Source of the DNA: Chloroflexota bacterium
GTDB lineage: Bacteria; Chloroflexota; UBA6077; JACCZL01
Direction: 5' to 3'
Assembly (NCBI GenBank): GCA_020845495.1
Contig: JADLFM010000104.1
Coordinates: forward strand, 1 to 18,048
DNA: 18,048 nt
A model generated the notes under the pieces. That model ran no database searches. It was not told where the DNA came from and was given only the letters and a program-made list of their open reading frames with translations. The stretch's first letter is position 1; each line of letters opens with the position of its first letter. Shown here in pieces: positions 5,536 through 12,067 of the stretch. Made by a program: the position numbers and the translations under genes.

Positions 5536-8129
5536 CTCGCCTGTCGCTTGCGGTGTGCGGGTCGCTTGTCGTCGCGTTGCTGCTTGGCCTTGCTCCCGTC
5601 CCCCCAGCCAGCGCTCACTCGGCGCTCGCGCGGTCCGTCCCCGCAGGTCAGGCACAGCTGGCGCTCCCTCCCAGCTCGATCGATCTGTGGTTTACGGAAC
5701 CACTCGAGCCAGCCTTCAGCAGCTTTGAGCTGTATGACAGTACAGGTGATCGCCGGACCGTGAGCGGGTTGCAGGTCGACCCAGCAGACGACAAGCACTT
5801 GATCGGCTCACCGGGGGTTCTCCCGCCCGGCATCTACACGGTGACGTATCGGACGCTCTCGACGCTCGACGGCCACGAGTGGCGCGGCTCGTTCTCGTTT
5901 GCCATCCTGACTGAAGACGGCGGAGTGCCCACCGGGTCCGCCTACAGCCCTGACATCGTGCCGAACGCCTCGCTCACGAACATCCTCGGGCGTTGGCTCA
6001 GCTTCGTCGGACTGGCCATCCCCATGGGCGGCGCGATGGTGCTTGCAATCGTGTGGCAGGTCGGGCAGCCGCGCGACGGGCTCTCCCCAGGTTCGGAGCG
6101 CCTCTACCGCCGTCTGGCGGCGGCTGCGCTGATGCTCGCCGCCGGTGGTGGTCTGCTGCAGCTGCAGAGTCAAGTCGACGCAGTCGAGGCGTCCGCCCTC
6201 TCGCTCCTGGCGGGAACTCGATTCGGAACGTACTGGCTCGCTCGGATGCTGTTCTTACTGGCCGGGGGCGTCGCACTCGCGCTTGCCGCGATCGCAGATG
6301 CGCGGCGCCGGCGGCGTGTCGAGCGCGAGTTGCTCGCGGGAGCGGCATTCGCCACGACGGGGGCGATCTGGGCGACCACGATGCTCAGCCACGCCGCAGC
6401 GGCGCCGGGACGCTTCTGGGCGATCGTCTCCGACTTCGTGCACTTCGAGGTCGCGGCGCTCTGGATCGGTGGGCTGGTCGTCCTCTCGGCGCTGCTCATT
6501 CGGGCACGCGGGAAAGGGCGGACCATCGCGCCTCGCGCGTTCCTTCCGGTGGCGGTGCAGTTCTCAGGACTCGCCTCGGCGGGCCTGTACGTCCTCCTCA
6601 TCACCGGCATCGCGCGGTCGCTTGGCCAACTGCCGGCATGGAGCGCCCTCTGGGACTCCCCGTACGGTTGGGCATTGCTCATCAAACTCATGCTGATCGG
6701 CGCCGTCCTCAATGTCGCCCTCCTCAACCGCAGAATCGTGCTCCGTCGTACCGGGAGCCGGGCTCGAGAGACCGAGAGCGCGGCGCGGCTCCGCCGCCTG
6801 CTCCCTGTCGAGGCTGGCCTCGCAGTCGTCGTGCTGGCGAGCGTCGCGGTGCTTGGCCAAACGCCCCCCGTGCAACGCACGTCCGCCGAGCCGCTTGTGC
6901 TCGGAGGGTCGTACACCGACGTCAAGGGCGACGCAGATCTGCGGATGCACTTTCAGGTCACACCTGCGCGCGTGGGTCAGAACGAGATCCGGGTTCATGT
7001 GTATCGGTCGGATGGCAGTGATCCAGGCGTTTTCGAGCGCGTCCGCTTCACAGTGCTCGGTGTCGACGGCGCGGGGGGAGGCGACCAGGTCGCCGGCACC
7101 GCCGAGGGCGGCGGGATCTTCGTCGTGCCAAGCCTGCTCCTCAGCCGGGCAGAGCCAACGGACATACAGGTCGACATTCAGCGTCAGGCAACGGACGACG
7201 TGCGGTTGCTCTACCGAGTGCCGGTGGAAGGCGCGCCGGCATCGAACGCAGGGACGGCGAGCATGTTCGAGTCGCCCGCACCTCAGCTCGCGACTGGCAC
7301 TGTGATCTGGCTGGCTGTGGCTGCGGCGGCACTGGGAGTCGTGCTGCGCTGGCGTCGAAACCGAGCAGGCTGGCGTTCGACCGCAAAGGTCGCAGGTGCG
7401 GTGGGGGTGTTCCTAGCGACGTTCGGGGCGCTCAGCGCCACCGACTCGCGGCCAACCGCGGCAGAGCCCCTCGACTTCGCAGCCGTTGAACGCGGTCGCG
7501 TTATGTACTCGACGAACTGCGCCACCTGTCACGGTACCAGCGGTCGCGGGGACGGCCCCGACGCTGCGGGCCTGAAGCCACCACCGGCTGACTTCAGCGT
7601 CCACGTCCCGTATCACGACGCCAGGGCGCTCCAGTCCTTCGTGTCGAACGGCGTTCCCGGGACGGCCATGCCGGCCTGGCGAGACCGGCTATCCGACAAT
7701 GAGATCCGCGATCTGGTGCACTACCTGCGATCTGAGTGGGCCACCGCCTCGGAAGGCCCAGCCACCATCAATGTCACCGGTGCTTATGCACACCAGAACG
7801 GTGATGACTCGGGCGCCGTGTATTTCGAGCTGCGTAATGACGGTCCACCGGACCGGCTGATCCAGGTCACGACGCCGGCGGCGCGCCAGTCGCGACTCGA
7901 AGGTCAGCCCGCCTGTGACAACCAGTCGGCGGCTGGACGCGAGGTCAAGACGATCGATGTGCCGACCGGAACGTTCGTGATCCTCAAGCCCGGGGGCTGT
8001 CGAGTGGCGCTCAGTCGACTCGCGGGTCCGCTCGAGTTCGGCACCGAGATTCAGGTTGACCTGACGTTCGAGCGCGCGGGCCGGATCAGCGTCACGGTGC
8101 CGGTGAAGTCGCGAGTCCAGCAACGGTAA
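5532..8129 (+). CDS. Five-part fusion: CopC, CopD, YtkA-like, cytochrome c, PCuAC-like
   Basis: The 865-residue product starts at ATG 5532 inside ATGA. Parts in order: signal peptide 1-28 (PPASA then His29); CopC domain to about 135 with DGH at 113-115, so the N-terminal His/Asp/His copper site is intact; CopD-type polytopic region about 145-445 (GRWLSFVGLAIPMGGAMV, LSHAAAAPGRFWAIVSDFVH, LWIGGLVVLSALL); YtkA/FixH-like beta region about 459-570; two membrane helices about 590-640; class I cytochrome c about 650-735 with CATCH at 663-667 and likely axial Met713 (GTAMPAW); PCuAC-like domain about 744-861. In that last domain the expected His and Met copper ligands are missing (PGGCRVAL in place of PGGxHxM), but Cys795 and Cys823 are present. 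CopC and CopD move copper; a haem on the same chain suggests electron transfer to copper. Confidence 0.9.
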   Translation: MTRLSLAVCGSLVVALLLGLAPVPPASAHSALARSVPAGQAQLALPPSSIDLWFTEPLEPAFSSFELYDSTGDRRTVSGLQVDPADDKHLIGSPGVLPPGIYTVTYRTLSTLDGHEWRGSFSFAILTEDGGVPTGSAYSPDIVPNASLTNILGRWLSFVGLAIPMGGAMVLAIVWQVGQPRDGLSPGSERLYRRLAAAALMLAAGGGLLQLQSQVDAVEASALSLLAGTRFGTYWLARMLFLLAGGVALALAAIADARRRRRVERELLAGAAFATTGAIWATTMLSHAAAAPGRFWAIVSDFVHFEVAALWIGGLVVLSALLIRARGKGRTIAPRAFLPVAVQFSGLASAGLYVLLITGIARSLGQLPAWSALWDSPYGWALLIKLMLIGAVLNVALLNRRIVLRRTGSRARETESAARLRRLLPVEAGLAVVVLASVAVLGQTPPVQRTSAEPLVLGGSYTDVKGDADLRMHFQVTPARVGQNEIRVHVYRSDGSDPGVFERVRFTVLGVDGAGGGDQVAGTAEGGGIFVVPSLLLSRAEPTDIQVDIQRQATDDVRLLYRVPVEGAPASNAGTASMFESPAPQLATGTVIWLAVAAAALGVVLRWRRNRAGWRSTAKVAGAVGVFLATFGALSATDSRPTAAEPLDFAAVERGRVMYSTNCATCHGTSGRGDGPDAAGLKPPPADFSVHVPYHDARALQSFVSNGVPGTAMPAWRDRLSDNEIRDLVHYLRSEWATASEGPATINVTGAYAHQNGDDSGAVYFELRNDGPPDRLIQVTTPAARQSRLEGQPACDNQSAAGREVKTIDVPTGTFVILKPGGCRVALSRLAGPLEFGTEIQVDLTFERAGRISVTVPVKSRVQQR

Positions 8130-8289
8130 CGAGAGCGGGGGGTGCCAGTCTCGCCGGAACGATGAGGTTCAGCAGAGCGAACGACGGCGCGCACTGGTGT
8201 CGCGTCGGAGTCGACCTCCTTCGCCGTGAACGCCCCAGCGGTGCTCCCCAGTGCTAGAGCTCCCTGGCGCACGACGAGTCGGATGCGAG

Positions 8290-8955
8290 CTACGGCCGGA
8301 CGGTCACCGTGCCCAGCATCGAGGGGTGGAGCGTGCAGTAGTACCGGTACGTGCCGGCCGAGCTGAATGTCTGCGAGGCGGACTGGCCTCCGGCGAACGT
8401 TCCCGTGTCCCAGCGTCGATCGCGATCGGTAGCGGTATGGGGGACGGCGTCGGCGTTCGTCCAGGTGACTCGCGCGCCGACCTTGATGCTCACAGTCTGT
8501 GGCGTGTAGACGAAGTCGCGGATCTGAACCGCGATCTCTGGGGCATCAGTCTCGAGGGTGGTCGCGCCTGCGGGCGAGCGGTCCCAACGCATCATGCGGC
8601 TCATGTGGTCCCAACCCCAGACGTTGTAACCACCCATCATCCCGCGCGAGTTGCTCCAGCCCCAGTCGTCGCCCCGCGCGGTCCACGCCACCATCCAGAC
8701 GCTCATCACCACGAATACCAGCCCGCCCAGGAGCGCGAGCAGGAGCACGAACCCGCGTTGTTGCGGGGCGGTGGGCCCAGGCCCCCCGAGCACCTGCTCG
8801 ATCTCGTGGAACTGAGCGTCCGTGATCTCGCCCGCGGCGAGGCGACGCCGGGCGATGTCGAGCGGTGTGGCATCCCCACCACGCACAGGCCACTGGGCAA
8901 CCAGCCACGCGAGCAGGACGACGGCAAGCAGCACGAAGACCGGTACGAGAAACAC
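8290..8955 (-). CDS. Membrane protein with SHOCT domain and C-terminal cupredoxin
   Basis: The 221-residue product has a membrane segment at 2-20, a SHOCT-type short helical motif at 31-57 (PLDIARRRLAAGEITDAQFH), a second membrane segment at 69-90, a Trp/Met/Gly-rich stretch at 98-124 (SRGMMGGYNVWGWDHMSRMM), and a plastocyanin-like domain at about 140-220. The type 1 copper ligands are all visible: His173 (PHTATD), Cys207, His210 and Met213 (YYCTLHPSM). The GTG start at 8955 is chosen because GGAGGTGA lies five bases before it; an ATG at 9024 would add 23 residues but lacks a ribosome site. It converges on the CopC/CopD operon. By inference it is a membrane-held electron carrier or copper carrier for that system, and the Met-rich loop could bind Cu(I). 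Confidence 0.85.
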   Translation of the reverse strand: MFLVPVFVLLAVVLLAWLVAQWPVRGGDATPLDIARRRLAAGEITDAQFHEIEQVLGGPGPTAPQQRGFVLLLALLGGLVFVVMSVWMVAWTARGDDWGWSNSRGMMGGYNVWGWDHMSRMMRWDRSPAGATTLETDAPEIAVQIRDFVYTPQTVSIKVGARVTWTNADAVPHTATDRDRRWDTGTFAGGQSASQTFSSAGTYRYYCTLHPSMLGTVTVRP

Positions 8956-8960
8956 CTTCG

Positions 8961-8968
8961 TCACCTCC
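8961..8968 (-). promoter_or_regulatory. Strong ribosome binding site deciding the SHOCT-cupredoxin start
   Basis: On the minus strand GGAGGTGA stands five bases before GTG 8955. It is a full-strength anti-16S match and argues that the 23 codons upstream to ATG 9024 are untranslated leader. Confidence 0.7.
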
Positions 8969-9091
8969 GCCGCGCGACCCCATGTGGTCGCCTGGACGCG
9001 TGTGTCCCTATCATATGTCCGCATACTGATATGTAGGGAGGTGCGGAGATGGCGACGACCGCGCTGAGGCCTCGAGACTCGAACGCCGCAT

Positions 9092-9333
9092 TCAGCGGGT
9101 GTCGGCGAAGCCGACGTCGGCCCTCTCTTTTGGCATCATCGGCCTGCGTGCATCGGTGAGTCGGCTGAAGAACGCGCTGTTGGGGGCAGAGAGCGTCACC
9201 TTCGCCGTCAATGGATCGACCGCCTCGCCTTCACGAAGTTGGCCTCGATCGATGCGCGCTGGAAGTCGGCGACGGGGATCCGTTCGCGTTCAGCCGTGAG
9301 GCCGTCGACCCGTGTCAGCCGCTTCGGATTCAA
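9092..9333 (-). pseudogene. Remnant of an ABC transporter family 5 solute-binding protein
   Basis: Two short minus-strand frames together resemble an internal piece of a peptide/nickel-type (family 5) solute-binding protein. The first runs from TTG 9333 to 9208 and ends with FQRASIEANFVKA. The second, shifted frame (9230-9092) reads EAVDPLTAKVTLSAPNSAFF and then MMPKERADVGF. The string VDPLTxKVTLxxPNxxFxxxL followed by a xMPKE segment is characteristic of this family. The frame changes where the two halves should join, and both lack the rest of a protein of about 500 residues. GAGAGGAG lies six bases before the TTG, which may be coincidence or allow a 41-residue relic to be made. This stretch, with the leader around it, is all I see in the 396 bases between the SHOCT and HXXEE genes. 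Confidence 0.5.
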
Positions 9334-9351
9334 AGGTCGCTCCTCTCAGCC

Positions 9352-9945
9352 TTACGCCACCGGGCGTGTCAGGCGCCACATGCCCCACCAAGCAAGCGGC
9401 GCAAGTACAACAACACTGCCCATACCGGGGAAATATCCGTAGGGCTCATTAGTCAGCAGCGGCAGAGCAAAATGTGCAAGCTCCGTGATCCCCATCGACG
9501 CGAAGAATGTCCAACCTAGGTAATAGCCGAATTGGTTACCTCGCTTAATAAGCAATGGAATCGCTAGCCAAGCACCGATAGGCACAATGAGCAGACACAA
9601 TATCAAAGTCACAGTAACGTCAGGAACAGGTGATCCTGTAATCCGATCGGACATGACTTCAAAGAATGCCGTGCGATTCTCCTCAACTTTGTGCAGGAGC
9701 AAGAAAGCGAGCAGGGTCAGCCAGTACGGCAATCTCACTGACGTCCACTTTGCTCGTGCCGGCACAAGGAGCCATAGCGCAAATCCCCCAAGGTATCCCG
9801 TCAGGAATAAAACTGCATAGAGCGGACCGAGATAAACGTAGCCGAATAGTGGTACTATAAGCGAGAAGAGCAGCGCGGTAATAATCGATAGATTCGATCT
9901 TTCCATCCACATCGCAAACGCCTCGTCCTTATCCGTCTGTCTCAT
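9352..9945 (-). CDS. HXXEE-domain polytopic membrane protein
   Basis: The 197-residue product has about five to six membrane segments. The family motif is visible as His85-x-x-Glu88-Glu89 (LLLHKVEENRT), with a second conserved-looking element ITELAHFALP (Glu155, His158). These residues suggest a membrane-embedded metal or hydrolase-like site, but the HXXEE family has no firmly established function known to me. The ATG at 9945 is chosen because it overlaps the stop of the upstream tetR as ATGA, the usual sign of coupled translation; an earlier start at 9972 lies inside tetR. Base composition is clearly more AT-rich than its neighbours (runs such as ATAATCGATAG near 9880), pointing to acquisition from another genome. 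Expression is probably controlled by the TetR product. Confidence 0.85.
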   Translation of the reverse strand: MRQTDKDEAFAMWMERSNLSIITALLFSLIVPLFGYVYLGPLYAVLFLTGYLGGFALWLLVPARAKWTSVRLPYWLTLLAFLLLHKVEENRTAFFEVMSDRITGSPVPDVTVTLILCLLIVPIGAWLAIPLLIKRGNQFGYYLGWTFFASMGITELAHFALPLLTNEPYGYFPGMGSVVVLAPLAWWGMWRLTRPVA

Positions 9946-10724
9946 CCTGTGTTTGGCTCGGTCCGCGAACATTGCGAGCTTGGAGCGGAGGCGCTGTCGC
10001 TAGGAGCGTTTTGCTGGCCAAGCAACAAGGTCGCGACTGCCATTTTCTGCACGTAGCCGGGCTCAAGAAGTACGATGCTGCCATCCGGAACGCCCAGCAA
10101 TCGATCGAGCGCGATGCCATACAACGTGAAGCGCTTCTCCAGCGTATTCACTGCTGCTTGCAATCCATTCGGCCCCTTCTTCGGATCTGCTTTTGCGAGA
10201 ACAGCGTGCCGGCTGCTTGTCAGTTGAAGCACCATCTCTGCAATGCCCTCCGGATCAGACGCATGGAACTCGCCATTGCGTATTCCGTCTGAGATGATTT
10301 CCGTGAGGACGGGAACGAACAGCTTCGCCACCGCAGCATTCACGCGTTCCGCAAGCGCCAGATTTTCCGGGCGGAAGAGCGCGCCGAGAGATCCAAGTAC
10401 ATTGCGCTGTTGGGAGGCGGCATCGAACTTGTACCGCCGCGTCCGTGTCAAGAAGCCGTTCAGCCTTTCCAGGGCGCTCGCGTCTGCGCGCGCGTCTTTC
10501 TCTTCTGCAGCGGTGAGGATCCCCTGGGCGAATCGGTCGACGAGGGCCTCTAACAACCCGTCCTTCGATGGAAACCAATGGTAGAAGGCGCCTTTCGAGG
10601 CGCCCGCAGCGGCGATGACGTCGTTCAAGCTGACGCTGTCGTAGCCTTTGCTCAGAAAAAGCGTCTCCGCGTGATCGAGAAACTCGGCGCGACGTACTTC
10701 AGGATGCTTGGTCACACGGGGCAT
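9942..10724 (-). CDS. TetR/AcrR-family transcriptional repressor
   Basis: The 260-residue product has a typical TetR N-terminal DNA-binding domain: RRAEFLDHAETLFLSKGYD, then the helix-turn-helix SLNDVIAAAGASKGAFYHWF (about residues 31-50) and PSKDGLLEALVDRF. The remaining 190 residues are the ligand and dimer part, without a diagnostic motif, and the C-terminus (about 235-260) is a polar Ser-rich tail. The ATG at 10724 is the family-typical start. The gene overlaps the HXXEE gene by four bases. About 30-70 bases upstream is a perfect inverted repeat containing two TetR-like dyads, which strongly suggests autorepression and control of the coupled membrane gene. The inducer is unknown. Confidence 0.92.
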   Translation of the reverse strand: MPRVTKHPEVRRAEFLDHAETLFLSKGYDSVSLNDVIAAAGASKGAFYHWFPSKDGLLEALVDRFAQGILTAAEEKDARADASALERLNGFLTRTRRYKFDAASQQRNVLGSLGALFRPENLALAERVNAAVAKLFVPVLTEIISDGIRNGEFHASDPEGIAEMVLQLTSSRHAVLAKADPKKGPNGLQAAVNTLEKRFTLYGIALDRLLGVPDGSIVLLEPGYVQKMAVATLLLGQQNAPSDSASAPSSQCSRTEPNTG

Positions 10725-10753
10725 GGCTTACCGACCAGTGAGTAGCTCGTCTT

Positions 10754-10792
10754 ACCAGACCGATGGTCGGTATAGCAGACCATCGGTCTGGT
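10754..10792. promoter_or_regulatory. TetR operator/promoter with a perfect 15-bp inverted repeat
   Basis: ACCAGACCGATGGTC (10754-10768) is followed by the spacer GGTATAGCA and its exact reverse complement GACCATCGGTCTGGT (10778-10792). Each arm also holds its own short dyad: GACC-GAT-GGTC on the left and CAGACC-ATC-GGTCTG across the right arm, typical of TetR half-site pairs. On the minus strand the spacer reads TGCTATACC, an extended -10-like element about 45 bases before tetR. A repressor dimer on each arm would cover this promoter. The repeat is seen directly; the role is inferred. Confidence 0.8.
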
Positions 10793-10959
10793 TCGCAAGT
10801 GAGTCGGGGTCCGGCCCCTGAAGGCGTCGTTTGGTCGACCAGTACGTTCTGACATTTCTCCAGAGACGAGAGACCCTGCGGATTGGCCCTATAGGGGGCA
10901 CATCGGTCTTCCGGATACCTACTCTGAGGCGACGATGTCGCCCGGGAGAGGAGTCTAGG

Positions 10960-11905
10960 ATGCCCCGAGCGTACCCCGCGGAGTTCCGGCAGCAGGGCAG
11001 TTGCGCTCGCACGGCAGCGTGGCCGGTCCGTCAGCCAGATTGCCCTGACCTGGGCATCGCCGAGTCGGCGCTGCACCGCTGGGTGCGACAGGCCCGACAT
11101 CGATGAGGGCCAGCGTGACGGCCTGACCACGGAGGAACGGGCGGAGCTAGTCCGCCTGCGCCGTGCCAACCGCGTGCTCGCGATGATTCTGAAGCGGGCG
11201 GCTGCGGTCTTCACCAGCGAGAACGTGCTCCCAAAAATAGCATCCGGTTGGTCCATGAACTCGCCGCGGACGCGGTGCGTGTCGCGGGGTGGCCTGCCGG
11301 ATGCTGCGCGTGTCCACGTCGGAGTACTACGAGTGGCGTGGACGGGCGCCTTCGGCCCGCGCGGTCGCCGCGCGGCGCACAGCACGCAGATCGTGGAGAC
11401 CACGCGATGTCGCGCCAGACGTAAGGCGTGCCACGGGTGTACACGGAGCTGCGACTCGGGCGCGAACTCCGCCGTGGCCGCAAGCGGATCGCGGCTGATG
11501 AAACTGGCGCACCTACAGGGGATACACCGTCGACGAGGTAAGTATCCCCGACCGCTGCCGGCGGAACAGGACGACCTTCGTCGGTCGGCGCTTCGTCGCC
11601 GACGCCCCGAACCGGCGGTGGCTGACCGACATCACAGCACCCGACGCGCTAGGGCAAAGTCTACTGCGCCGCCATGGTCGATGTGTACTTGCGGCGCATC
11701 GTCGGCTGGTCGATCGCCGACCATTTGGTGCGGAGCTCGTCGTCGATACGCTAGAGATGGCGCGCTAGCGGCGCCGGCCCCCAGCCGGGCAGACGGTGGT
11801 GCACTCGGACCGCGGTACTCAGGCCAGGTTCAGGGAGTCGTCGCATCCTGCCTGTGGAGTTCCGGCGACGAGTGCCGCGACCCTGCGAAGATCTACTCGA
11901 GAACA
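10960..11905 (+). mobile_element. IS3-family transposase remnant (orfA/orfB), multiply frameshifted and 3' truncated
   Basis: Fragments in changing frames rebuild an IS3-type element. OrfA begins at ATG 10960 after GGGAGAGGAG with MPRAYPAEFRQ, continues in another frame with VALARQRGRSVSQIAL, returns with LGIAESALHRWVRQA, and shifts again to EGQRDGLTTEERAELVRLRR and ILKRAAAVF. OrfB pieces include MLRVSTSEYYEWRGR, VYTELRLGRELRRGRKRIA, LMKLAHLQGIHRRRGKYP, APNRRWLTDIT (first catalytic Asp), AAMVDVYLRRIVGWSIADH and TVVHSDRGTQ (second Asp). At least five frame changes and a stop near 11770 are needed, and the part carrying the catalytic Glu is absent after about 11905. It cannot make a working transposase. 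I could not find matching terminal inverted repeats, so the true ends are uncertain. Confidence 0.85.
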
Positions 11906-11916
11906 TAGATCGCTTT

Positions 11917-12051
11917 TTACTTGACGACAGCGAGAAGGCGTAAGTTCAGCTTCCCAGCCCTTGCCAGGAGCGGCAGCCAGCGCGGGGAGCGCTCGGCCTC
12001 AGTCGAGTCGTCAGACGGAGTCAGGACCCTCATGCCGCCTTCGTTGCGCAC
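11917..12051 (-). CDS. 44-residue reading frame after the P1B ATPase, possibly truncated
   Basis: GTG 12051 is preceded by GGAGGAG at five bases spacing and lies 16 bases after the ATPase stop on the same strand, an arrangement typical of the next gene in an operon. The product starts VRNEGGMRVLTPSDD and ends KLNLRLLAVVK. It has no Cys or His, no membrane segment and no family I recognise. It stops a few bases from the right limit of the IS3 remnant, so it may be the stump of a longer gene cut by that insertion. The ribosome site is the main support. Confidence 0.4.
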   Translation of the reverse strand: MRNEGGMRVLTPSDDSTEAERSPRWLPLLARAGKLNLRLLAVVK

Positions 12052-12067
12052 GCTATCTCCTCCTGGC

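Noticed and set aside
9010..9040. AT-rich repeats CATATGT and GATATGT resembling an ArsR or MerR operator.
   Set aside because: The symmetry is imperfect, and no metalloregulator gene is present to support it.
9036..9156. Good plus-strand ribosome site (GGGAGGTG) before ATG 9049 with a 35-codon frame.
   Set aside because: The frame is Arg/Ser-rich, ends quickly, and the opposite strand carries a recognisable solute-binding-protein relic over the same bases.
10793..10820. GGGGTCCGGCCCC hairpin near 10805 as a terminator.
   Set aside because: The stem is only four pairs and no T-run follows.
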